From an uncultured Lachnospiraceae bacterium (GTDB taxonomy: Bacteria; Bacillota; Clostridia; Lachnospirales; Lachnospiraceae), in assembly GCA_910577825.1 (NCBI GenBank), contig CAJTOK010000008.1:10792-74791 (forward strand): 64,000 bases of DNA, read 5' to 3'. Shown one piece after another: positions 17,929 to 25,365 of this stretch. The notes under the pieces were generated by a model. It saw nothing but the letters and a program-made list of their open reading frames with translations. It did not search any database and was not told where the DNA came from. The position numbers were made by a program, and so were the translations under genes. The first letter of the stretch is position 1. Each line of letters begins with the position of its first letter.

Positions 17929-18397
17929 TACTATTCTCCTTATACAAATTAGAAACATATATAAAAAATTTATCAAATAGTTCTTTTATATTTGTTACTA
18001 TACTATTATCATTTGCAATACAAATTTCAAATGGAATAGTTATCCTGTTAAAATCCATTGCATATGTTACTGGAACAAAAATATCCTTAATTTTGCCAAT
18101 TTCTACAAGACTATTTAAACAATTTTCCCCAAACATTGCACCATCAATAATAAATTTGTCAGTTTTTAATAATAAAATACACGCTTTTACACCACCTGAC
18201 AACTCTTGTGCGGTAATCTGGCAACCTAATGGCAGGCTTTCAAATGTACGTGGTGATAATACTTTTGTCTGGTCAATATCCAGAACCATTTTTTTAACAA
18301 GAGGGTCATTAAACCATTCTTCTTCATATCCAAAATCAAAATAGGGAATATAATCAGTAGTGGCAGATGAATGTGTCCCTATATATAAAGTAAGCAT
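17912..18397 (-). CDS. DUF4869-family protein
   Basis: The 161-residue cytosolic protein shows the DUF4869 layout: an N-terminal MLTLYIGTHS, EEEWFNDPLVKKMVLDID near residue 25, SPRTFESLPLGCQITAQELS near 47 with GGVKACILL, and GAMFGENCLNSLVEIG near 86. The family has no established activity that I know of. It is the first gene of a two-gene unit with the overlapping P-loop ATPase. The pair probably acts together, for example as sensor and ATPase, but this is inference from gene overlap only. Confidence 0.72.
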   Translation of the reverse strand: MLTLYIGTHSSATTDYIPYFDFGYEEEWFNDPLVKKMVLDIDQTKVLSPRTFESLPLGCQITAQELSGGVKACILLLKTDKFIIDGAMFGENCLNSLVEIGKIKDIFVPVTYAMDFNRITIPFEICIANDNSIVTNIKELFDKFFIYVSNLYKENSNERET

Positions 18398-18406
18398 AAA
18401 TATACC

Positions 18407-19120
18407 TCATTCCCTTGTCATATATCTTAAAAACGAAACTGCATTATCAATATTTTCTGATGTTGAAGAAATCCCTGCAACCGGGCCAGATATATAACCG
18501 CCAAGTTCTTTTGTATATTTATCTGTCCCTGTAAGGTATATTCCATAGTTATACAACTTGCTGCCATCCTGCCCTTCTGCATCTTCATCTATATATTCTG
18601 AATAATACTTCTGTTCTTCTGGAAAGTCATTATAAAACATTAATTCTTCTTTATCTTCTGGTGCATAAAAACATCCCGCCTTTGCCCATTTCTGGAAATT
18701 TTCTGCTGGTGATATTACAATATCTGCTTCTCCTGTATAAAGTAGTGTCTGTAACTGCACATCATTTGCAACACAGAAAATATCTACCATTTCATGCTCT
18801 GTATCAATATTTAATTCATCTTCTATAATTTCTGCAAACCCTGCTAACTGCCCGCTGCTTACTGCATCACCTTCTATAGCAACTGACAGGGCTGTATCCC
18901 GTTTTGAAGACTTTCCATTTATAAAATACATAATGCTTACTGCTATAATAACTGCTGTAATAACGAATTTTAAATAATAATCTGCAAAATATTTTCCTTT
19001 TTTACGTCCTTTAAGGTTTTTAACATATTCCGCATATGTTTCTTCAGTACGTTTTGTATAGATTTCAGATTTGTCATTTTTTAGTTTTTCTTTATCTTCT
19101 TCTGAAAAATTTATTGCCAT
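18407..19120 (-). CDS. Membrane-anchored protein with a solute-binding-protein-like domain
   Basis: This 237-residue protein has a charged cytosolic N-terminus (about 1-45, many Lys/Glu), one membrane helix (YLKFVITAVIIAVSIMYFI, about 49-67) and an outside domain. The outer part carries VDIFCVANDVQLQTLLYTGEADIVISPAENFQKW near 112-145, the type of sequence seen in class-II periplasmic-binding folds. The C-terminal ISSTSENIDNAVSFLRYMT resembles the end of extracellular binding proteins. It may read out a ligand rather than import it, since no permease gene is adjacent. GGAGGG lies 5 bases before the ATG. The function is not known. Confidence 0.65.
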   Translation of the reverse strand: MAINFSEEDKEKLKNDKSEIYTKRTEETYAEYVKNLKGRKKGKYFADYYLKFVITAVIIAVSIMYFINGKSSKRDTALSVAIEGDAVSSGQLAGFAEIIEDELNIDTEHEMVDIFCVANDVQLQTLLYTGEADIVISPAENFQKWAKAGCFYAPEDKEELMFYNDFPEEQKYYSEYIDEDAEGQDGSKLYNYGIYLTGTDKYTKELGGYISGPVAGISSTSENIDNAVSFLRYMTRE

Positions 19121-19155
19121 AAAAACCCTCCGTTATTATCTGGCTGTAAAATGCT

Positions 19156-19488
19156 CTATACCCCTAATATATATAATATCATATAAAGTATTATAAGAAG
19201 CCCGTTTACCAATGAACCTATTGTTGGAAATAATGGCCTTATATTTTCCTGGTGAAGGCTCATCCATGCCATTATAAACCCGGCTATGCTTACCAGAAAG
19301 CATGACACACCTATAATTCCTACGCCAAATCCGGCATTGCCTCCATCTGCACCTGATATAATACATGCCGCAGCGAATGAAACAAATGAAATGGCCGCAA
19401 GTATGGATGAAGCTATGCCAGACATAGGATGTCTTTTATCTGTTAAACGGAGTTCCCCTTTTTCTTTTTTATGTCCTTTTTTCCTCAA
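19156..19488 (-). CDS. DUF6142-like four-helix membrane protein (TTG start)
   Basis: The 110-residue protein has a basic N-terminus (LRKKGHKKEKGELRL) and hydrophobic segments at about 28-48, 53-72 and 83-108. The GIASSILAAISF opening is typical of DUF6142-type small membrane proteins of Clostridia. I chose the TTG at 19488 because GGAGG lies exactly 6 bases before it. The longer frame opening at 19566 would run through the hairpin leader and into the upstream gene. It follows the VanZ-like gene and is separated from it only by the hairpin-RBS element. Confidence 0.65.
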   Translation of the reverse strand: MRKKGHKKEKGELRLTDKRHPMSGIASSILAAISFVSFAAACIISGADGGNAGFGVGIIGVSCFLVSIAGFIMAWMSLHQENIRPLFPTIGSLVNGLLIILYMILYILGV

Positions 19489-19514
19489 TTTAATCCTCCA
19501 TGCCGCCCTGGCGG
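19489..19514 (-). promoter_or_regulatory. Hairpin directly upstream of the DUF6142-like RBS
   Basis: The stem CCGCC-AG-GGCGG (19503-19514) starts right after the VanZ-like stop codon and is followed by CATGGAGGATTAAA and the TTG start. It has the same geometry as the glpK leader. Confidence 0.6.
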
Positions 19515-19985
19515 TTAATGCTTCTTTTTCTCTGTAAATATATGTATAATACCTATACATATACAAAACAGTATATACCCCAGAAAGCCTCCTGTTGTAT
19601 TTAATATAACATCATCTATATCACATGAACCAAGTTTTGAAACAAGCTGTATAAGTTCAACTGTAACTGAACAAAGAAAACTTAAAAATGTAACTTTAAA
19701 TATATTTCTCTGTTTATTAGATAAAACTGGCAGTACAAAGCCAAATGGCATAAAGCAGGCAACATTTCCAAAAAGGTTGATTATAACATTAAAGCTGCCA
19801 ATTTCTTTTCTGTAATTCAGATATCTTTTAATTTCTGTAAATGGTTCCAGGTTATAATGGTATGTATCACTTGGTACTCTTCCAAACTGCTCGCTAAAGA
19901 ATAAAAAGTAAACCATAACAATTAAATATATAATAAATAAAATCCATGAAAAAAACCTGATTATTTTTTTATGCTTCTTCTTCAC
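19515..19985 (-). CDS. VanZ-like membrane protein (GTG start)
   Basis: The 156-residue protein has four hydrophobic segments and VanZ-family hallmarks. These are an N-terminal helix, YHYNLEPFTEIKRYLNY near residue 40, NVIINLFGNVACFMPFGFVLP near 62, and SVTVELIQLVSKLGSCDIDDVILNTTGGFLGY near 100-131. VanZ relatives are membrane proteins linked to resistance to teicoplanin or lipoglycopeptides, but most chromosomal copies have no known function. I chose the GTG at 19985, 6 bases after GGAGG; the longer frame opening at 20150 overlaps the pheT end and terminator. It carries a hairpin-RBS leader. Confidence 0.8.
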   Translation of the reverse strand: MKKKHKKIIRFFSWILFIIYLIVMVYFLFFSEQFGRVPSDTYHYNLEPFTEIKRYLNYRKEIGSFNVIINLFGNVACFMPFGFVLPVLSNKQRNIFKVTFLSFLCSVTVELIQLVSKLGSCDIDDVILNTTGGFLGYILFCICIGIIHIFTEKKKH

Positions 19986-20014
19986 AATAATCCTCCATGC
20001 CATTTCTAATGGCA
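19986..20014 (-). promoter_or_regulatory. Hairpin directly upstream of the VanZ-like RBS
   Basis: The stem TGCCATT-AGA-AATGGCA (19998-20014) is followed by TGGAGGATTATT and GTG. The stem sequence is unrelated to that of the glpK leader, but the position and downstream sequence match, which argues that structure is what is kept. Confidence 0.65.
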
Positions 20015-20041
20015 CAAATAAAAACTTTGCCTGCTTTCTAC

Positions 20042-20075
20042 AAAAACTGACAGCGCCGGTTTTGCCAGCACTGCC
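20042..20075 (-). terminator. Rho-independent terminator after pheT
   Basis: On the minus strand GGCAGTGCTGG and CCGGCGCTGTC pair over 11 positions around CAAAA and are followed by AGTTTTT. Confidence 0.75.
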
Positions 20076-20118
20076 TTTATTTATTATATACCAATGTTTA
20101 TTTTTCGTAAAGTAAAAT

Positions 20119-22554
20119 TTACTGACGCAGTGTGACTTCTTTTGCAGCAAGTGATGAAATTATTTTATCCATTACTTTTCCTGCTTCTTCATCAGTAAGT
20201 GTCCTGTCAGGTGCCCTGAATACTATTTTATATGCAAGTGATTTGTAGCCTTTAAGAAGCTGTGAACCTTCATATATATCAAAAAGCTCATAAGATTCAA
20301 GGATTTTGCCGCCCTTTTTCCTTATAATTTCTTCAATTTCACCCGCTGTCACATCTTTTCTCATGCTAAGGCTTATATCACGCGTGATTGCAGGGAATTT
20401 AGGCACACCCTTGTATTTTGCAGTATAAGAAGGCACTTCCATTACTGTCTTTAAATCAATTACTGCTATATAAGTTCTTTCTCCAATTTCAAAGTTTTTC
20501 TGTACTACAGGATGCACTTCACCAAGATATGCAATTTCCTTTCCATTGTAAAATACTTCTGCCTGCCTGCCAGGATGAAGGTATTTCCTGCTGCCTGGCT
20601 TGTACTCTGTTATTCCATTAAGCCCAAGTTTTTTAAGGACAGCCTCTGCCACACCTTTTATTGTAAAGAAATCACCAGTACCATACATGCCCAGTGCCAG
20701 CATTGTACGTTCATCTGGAAGTTCTGTTAATGGAAGTTCCTTTGGAATATATACATTAGCTATTTCATACAGGCGCACATTTTTATTTCTTCTGTTATAA
20801 TTATTAGCAAGAGATGAAAGCATGCCGCCAAGGGCTGAAGTACGCATTACACTGTAATCCTCACCAAGCGGGTTGCTTATGCGTATGCTTTTTCTTAAAA
20901 TATCATCTTCATCAAGACAAAGTTTATCATAAATTTTAGGGCTTTCAAATGAATATGTCATCCCCTCACAGAAACCATATGCTTCAGCTGCTGTCCTTAC
21001 AGCCTTTTCCATTTTAAGCTTATCTGTAAGGCCGCCCGCTGTTGCTGTGCTTTTTGGAAGTGTTACAGGTATCCTGTCATAACCGTAGAAACGTGCAACT
21101 TCTTCTGCAAGGTCTGCAAGACGCTCTAAATCCTGCCTCCACGTAGGCACTGTAACAGTTTTTCCTTCTTTATCAACTATTAAATCTATTTTTTCAAAAT
21201 ATCCTGCCATCTCTTCTTCTGGAATATCTGTTCCAAGAAGCGCATTGATTTTATCTGCATCATATGGTATTACTACAGGTTCTTTTTTAACCGGGTAAAT
21301 ATCAACAGCCCCTCCTACAACTTCACCTGCGCCAAGTTCCTCTACCAGCTGGCAGGCACGGTCCATAGCTTTCATTGCATTATCTGGGTCAAGCCCTTTT
21401 TCAAATTTAGCCTGTGCGTCTGTGCGCATACCCAGTTTCTTGCCTGAGAGGCGTATATTAGTGCCATCAAATGTTGCTGCTTCAAAAAGCATTGTAGTTA
21501 CATTATCTGTAATCATGGAGTTTTCGCCGCCCATAATGCCGGCAATCCCTATAGGCTTTTTGCCATCACAAATCATAAGCATTGTATCGTCAAGTTCACG
21601 TTCCTGCCCGTCAAGTGTTGTGAATTTCTCCCCTGCCTTTGCATTCCTTACTACAATTTTCTTCTCCTCAATAGTATCAAGGTCATATGCATGCATAGGC
21701 TGCGCATATTCTTCCATAACATAGTTTGTAATATCAACTATATTGTTAATCGGCCTTATACCGACAGATGCCAGGCGTCTTCTCATCCATTCCGGTGAAG
21801 GTGCAAGTTTTATATTTTTAACAACCCTTGCCGTATACCTTGGGCAGAGTTCCGGGTTTTCCACTTCCACTTTAATATAATTATTGACATCTTCACTATT
21901 GCCAGTCTTTGCCACTACAGGAGGCACAAATTTCTTCCCAAATGTTGCTGCTGCCTCACGTGCTATGCCAAGCACACCAAAACAGTCAACACGGTTTGAT
22001 GTGATTTCATATTCAAATACAACATCGTGAAGCCCAAGAAGCTCTATTGCATCAGAGCCAATTTCTGCCCCGGCATATGCAGGGTTGTCACTAAGAATAT
22101 ATATGCCATCAGGGTCTGCATCAGGATACATATTGGAATTAGAACCCAGTTCTTCTATGGAACACATCATTCCATAAGATTCGACCCCGCGCAGTTTGCC
22201 CTTTTTAATCTTAAAACCATCTTCTGATTCCCCATCCTTATGTGAACTTGCAACATGCCCGCCTTCAAGGACTACTGGCACTTTCTGCCCTTCTTTTACA
22301 TTCGGCGCACCTGTTACAATCTGTACTTCTGTTCCTTCTTCATCAACCTGCACCTGGCATACAACAAGTTTGTCTGCATCAGGATGCTTTTCTATTTTAT
22401 TAATTTTACCAACTATTATTTTATCAAGGTTTTTGTCAAATTCTTTATATCCCTCAACTTTTGTGCCCGATAATGTCATTGCATCAGTATATTCCTGTGC
22501 ACTGCAGGCAAGGTCTGGCACATATGCTTTTATCCATGATAATGATGTATCCAT
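20119..22554 (-). CDS. pheT: Phenylalanyl-tRNA synthetase beta subunit
   Basis: PheT forms the alpha2-beta2 enzyme with PheS and carries editing and tRNA-binding domains. The 811-residue length is typical. Domains in order are a tRNA-binding EMAP/OB domain (about 40-150), B3/B4 editing domain (about 210-385, with NIVDITNYVMEEYAQPMHA), B5 domain (about 405-475), a catalytic-like core (about 480-690, YSFESPKIYDKL) and an FDX-ACB anticodon-binding domain (about 718-810, KFPAITRDISL). GGAGGG lies 5 bases before the ATG. The gene lies 15 bases after pheS and is followed by a terminator. Expression is set by the upstream T-box. Confidence 0.97.
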   Translation of the reverse strand: MDTSLSWIKAYVPDLACSAQEYTDAMTLSGTKVEGYKEFDKNLDKIIVGKINKIEKHPDADKLVVCQVQVDEEGTEVQIVTGAPNVKEGQKVPVVLEGGHVASSHKDGESEDGFKIKKGKLRGVESYGMMCSIEELGSNSNMYPDADPDGIYILSDNPAYAGAEIGSDAIELLGLHDVVFEYEITSNRVDCFGVLGIAREAAATFGKKFVPPVVAKTGNSEDVNNYIKVEVENPELCPRYTARVVKNIKLAPSPEWMRRRLASVGIRPINNIVDITNYVMEEYAQPMHAYDLDTIEEKKIVVRNAKAGEKFTTLDGQERELDDTMLMICDGKKPIGIAGIMGGENSMITDNVTTMLFEAATFDGTNIRLSGKKLGMRTDAQAKFEKGLDPDNAMKAMDRACQLVEELGAGEVVGGAVDIYPVKKEPVVIPYDADKINALLGTDIPEEEMAGYFEKIDLIVDKEGKTVTVPTWRQDLERLADLAEEVARFYGYDRIPVTLPKSTATAGGLTDKLKMEKAVRTAAEAYGFCEGMTYSFESPKIYDKLCLDEDDILRKSIRISNPLGEDYSVMRTSALGGMLSSLANNYNRRNKNVRLYEIANVYIPKELPLTELPDERTMLALGMYGTGDFFTIKGVAEAVLKKLGLNGITEYKPGSRKYLHPGRQAEVFYNGKEIAYLGEVHPVVQKNFEIGERTYIAVIDLKTVMEVPSYTAKYKGVPKFPAITRDISLSMRKDVTAGEIEEIIRKKGGKILESYELFDIYEGSQLLKGYKSLAYKIVFRAPDRTLTDEEAGKVMDKIISSLAAKEVTLRQ

Positions 22555-22569
22555 TTTAACCCTCCATAA

Positions 22570-23589
22570 TTAGAATTGTTTAAGAAAACGTGTATCATTT
22601 TCATATAACAGCCTCATATCGTCAATTTCATATTTAAACAGTGCAATACGTTCAAGCCCCACACCAAATGCAAACCCTGAATACTCCTCCGGGTCAATAC
22701 CGCTCATTTCAAGCACATGCGGGTGCACCATGCCACAGCCAAGTATCTCAACCCAGCCTGAACCTTTACAGAAACGGCATCCTTTGCCTTTACATTTAAA
22801 ACATGAAACATCTACTTCTGCACTCGGCTCTGTAAACTGGAAATGGTGTGGCCTGAATTTAATCTTTGTATCTTCACCAAACAGCCTTTTGGCAAATTCC
22901 TGTAATGTACCTTTAAGGTCTGCAAATGTAATGCCCTTGTCTACCACAAGCCCTTCTATCTGGTGGAATGTAGGCGAATGTGTTGCATCCATTTCATCAG
23001 AACGGAAAACCCTTCCTGGTGCTATCATCCTTATTGGAAGCTTTCCTTTCTCCATTTCATGCACCTGTACAGAAGAAGTCTGTGTACGCAGAAGTATATC
23101 CTGTGTTATATAAAATGTGTCCTGTTCATCTTTAGCAGGGTGGTTTGCAGGAATATTCAATGCTTCAAAATTATAATAATCCTTTTCAACCTCTGGCCCT
23201 TCAACAACCTGGTATCCCATTCCAATAAATATATCTTCCACTTCTTCAAGGGTTATATTATTTGGGTGGCGGTGTCCTTCTGCAAGCTTTGTCCCTGGAA
23301 GTGTAATATCAATTTTTTCATTTGCAAGCCTTTCTTCAAGAAGGGCTTTCTCAAATTCTTTCTTCTTTGCTTCAATCTTCCCGTCAATCCTTGCCCTTGC
23401 TTCATTTACCATCTGCCCTGCCCCTGGCCTTTCTTCTGGTGCAAGGTCTTTCATGGATTTAAGCAGTGAAGTAAGTTCACCCTTCTTTCCTAAAAAGTTC
23501 ACCTTAATATCATTCAGCTTATCAAGCTGTTCTGCCATATCAATCTGTTCAAGGGCAGTGTCCATGATTCTCTTTAATTTGTCTTTCAT
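22570..23589 (-). CDS. pheS: Phenylalanyl-tRNA synthetase alpha subunit
   Basis: PheS is the catalytic subunit of phenylalanyl-tRNA synthetase. The 339-residue protein has the N-terminal coiled-coil arm (about 1-90) and the class II core (about 110-339). Visible motifs are LPGTKLAEGHRHP near 98, VFRSDEMDATHSPTFHQIEG near 195 and the Cys-rich CFKCKGKGCRFCKGSGWVEI near 262, normal for bacterial PheS. The motif-3 region is FAFGVGLERIALFKYEID. It is the first gene of the pheST operon, behind a complete T-box leader whose specifier fits a Phe codon. Confidence 0.97.
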   Translation of the reverse strand: MKDKLKRIMDTALEQIDMAEQLDKLNDIKVNFLGKKGELTSLLKSMKDLAPEERPGAGQMVNEARARIDGKIEAKKKEFEKALLEERLANEKIDITLPGTKLAEGHRHPNNITLEEVEDIFIGMGYQVVEGPEVEKDYYNFEALNIPANHPAKDEQDTFYITQDILLRTQTSSVQVHEMEKGKLPIRMIAPGRVFRSDEMDATHSPTFHQIEGLVVDKGITFADLKGTLQEFAKRLFGEDTKIKFRPHHFQFTEPSAEVDVSCFKCKGKGCRFCKGSGWVEILGCGMVHPHVLEMSGIDPEEYSGFAFGVGLERIALFKYEIDDMRLLYENDTRFLKQF

Positions 23590-23659
23590 GCTTTACCTCA
23601 TTTCCAAGCAGTATAAAGGTTTCCTGCTTTATTCTTTTATACAGGATAGCTTTTAAAAC

Positions 23660-24034
23660 CAAAAAAGCCCCTGCCGTATAAACGGCAGGGACGTAAATTC
23701 CGCGGTACCACCCTGTTTCCTACAGCCTGCCAGTATAATTCTTACTGTGCATACCAGCGGCCATAAACTCTTATTATACATATAACGCCTGTAAAACGTC
23801 ATTCCCTACACAATAAAACGATAACTATATCTTTAATTACCTTCAGGAATGCAGCTCCCATGTGAAATTCCAGTATACATATCCATAAAGGTGCTTACAG
23901 CCGGTGGCACCCTCTCTCTTAAAAGACAAACTGTATACCTTGCCAGGCTGTCCCGCCTGCATGTTCCAAGCCTTTAATAATCTAAATAATCTATCTGTAT
24001 ATAATAACCACAATTATCTAACAAACCGGTAACA
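23660..24034 (-). promoter_or_regulatory. T-box leader of pheST with terminator
   Basis: On the minus strand the T-box core AGGGTGGTACCGCGGAA (about 23699-23716) is followed by the terminator stem CCCTGCCGTTTATACGGCAGGG and TTTTTT (about 23660-23692). Upstream, AGAGAGAGGGTGCCACCGG is the usual stem I region, and GGAATTTCACATGGG holds a TTC (Phe) triplet as likely specifier. Uncharged tRNA-Phe should favour antitermination. Confidence 0.93.
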
Positions 24035-24040
24035 GGGAAT

Positions 24041-24069
24041 ATTCTAGCATATAAATTCCAAATATGCAA
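24041..24069 (-). promoter_or_regulatory. Sigma-A promoter of the pheST T-box transcript
   Basis: On the minus strand TTGCAT (24064-24069), a 17-base spacer and TAGAAT (24041-24046) place the start near 24034. Confidence 0.65.
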
Positions 24070-24104
24070 CACAATTTTTTATTTATTCCTATAACAATAA
24101 TAAC

Positions 24105-24743
24105 CTAAAATACAATTTTCTCTCCCAGCTCCATAAAATAAAAACAACCTGTATATAACCCTTTTTCATATAATATCCCTGTTATCTCCTGCATACGCAA
24201 ATCTGGCCGGTGGTAAACACGTTTATCTGGCCATGGCAGCCCCTCAATATATTCTTTTTGCCTGCCATCAAGCACAGACAATATTTTTTCATAACCGCTC
24301 TGGCTTTTTCTTTTTATTATTCCAAAATCACAAGAAACATAAGCTGTATCCATGCCATTCTGAAAACATTTTTCCGCAATATAACCAGAAAAACTTTCCA
24401 CTGCCAGATTATATTCTGCCACATCCCATGAAATACCGCTGTAATCCTTTTCTTCCACAACTTTCCCACAAAAACTTTTCCTTCCATACCTGCCGTGTCT
24501 TTCTGTATATACAACCTTGTTTTTTACAGATTTCCTGCCGGGCTCTTCCATAAGAATTATTTTTTCTTCCAGCAAATGTTCCCATACAGTTTTCTGGACT
24601 TTTTCAAACGTCACAGGGTACTCCAGCTTTTCTTTTATATATTTTACTGTATATCCTTTATCCGCAAGACGGCATATTGCACCTCCTGCTGCCATATCAA
24701 ATACAAAACCTGACAATACATTCCCAAAATATTTGTTATCCAT
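24105..24743 (-). CDS. Uncharacterised soluble protein
   Basis: I do not recognise this 212-residue protein. It has no signal peptide or membrane segment. The N-terminal part (about 10-65) looks helical and could be a small winged-helix-like region (DKGYTVKYIKEKLEYPVTFEKVQKTVWEHLLEEKIIL). The middle is basic (PGRKSVKNKVVYTERHGRYGRKSF). The C-terminal part contains YIEGLPWPDKRVYHRP and ends in a hydrophobic FYFMELGEKIVF. It lies between the T-box promoter and nrdG on the same strand. The 51-base gap after nrdG suggests it might be read from the nrdDG transcript. The frame is clean and its composition is coding-like. Confidence 0.6.
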   Translation of the reverse strand: MDNKYFGNVLSGFVFDMAAGGAICRLADKGYTVKYIKEKLEYPVTFEKVQKTVWEHLLEEKIILMEEPGRKSVKNKVVYTERHGRYGRKSFCGKVVEEKDYSGISWDVAEYNLAVESFSGYIAEKCFQNGMDTAYVSCDFGIIKRKSQSGYEKILSVLDGRQKEYIEGLPWPDKRVYHRPDLRMQEITGILYEKGLYTGCFYFMELGEKIVF

Positions 24744-24794
24744 AGTATTTAAATATAAAACAGCCTTTCTGTATCTATTAGAAAATCTGTTTTA

Positions 24795-25319
24795 TTATTC
24801 TGCTTCCCAGTATACGGTTTCTCCACATGCCATGCTTTCCTGCACTTTTATGGTTCTCTGGTTGGAAGAGCCTTTAAATACCAGGTTTAAGTCTTTTTTA
24901 TCTGCCATAAATTCCCCGTCTACCATAATATCAATATAAGAAAGCATTTCTTTTGTTTCTTCCCATTCACCAAGCATACGTCCTGTAATGTCTTTTTCAA
25001 AGTCATAGCCTGTAAAGCACCAGATGTCTTTTTCTGGATATATCTGTTTAACCTTTCTTAACATGGGCAGAAGCCCCTGCTGGTTACAGTGTTCGAGCGG
25101 TTCGCCGCCAAGCAGTGTAAGCCCTTTTATATATTCTGGTTCCATGTATTTTATGATTTCTTCTTCTGTACTGGCTGTAAATGGCATGCCATAGTTAAAG
25201 TCCCATGTTTCAGGGTTAAAGCACTCTTTGCAATGGTGTGTGCAGCCGCTTACAAAAAGTGATACCCTGACACCTGGCCCGTTGGCAACGTCACATTTTT
25301 TGATTTCTGCATAGTTCAT
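24795..25319 (-). CDS. nrdG: Anaerobic ribonucleotide reductase activating protein
   Basis: NrdG is the radical-SAM activase that generates the glycyl radical on NrdD. From the chosen ATG at 25319 the protein has 174 residues, with the cluster motif C26-x3-C30-x2-C33 (CTHHCKEC), an SAM-binding GGEPLEH near 82 and CFTGYDFE near 110. The frame continues upstream to 25430 but that stretch overlaps the nrdD end and lacks the family sequence. It follows nrdD by 46 bases and shares its NrdR-controlled promoter. The Shine-Dalgarno is weak (AAGGGA, about 12 bases away). Confidence 0.95.
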   Translation of the reverse strand: MNYAEIKKCDVANGPGVRVSLFVSGCTHHCKECFNPETWDFNYGMPFTASTEEEIIKYMEPEYIKGLTLLGGEPLEHCNQQGLLPMLRKVKQIYPEKDIWCFTGYDFEKDITGRMLGEWEETKEMLSYIDIMVDGEFMADKKDLNLVFKGSSNQRTIKVQESMACGETVYWEAE

Positions 25320-25365
25320 AATAATTAGTAATCCCTTAATTCCTTTCTTTGCCAGTAGGTTAAAT

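Noticed and set aside
19986..20150. Extended N-terminus of the VanZ-like protein
   Set aside because: It would include the pheT terminator and the hairpin-RBS leader; the GTG at 19985 sits 6 bases after GGAGG.
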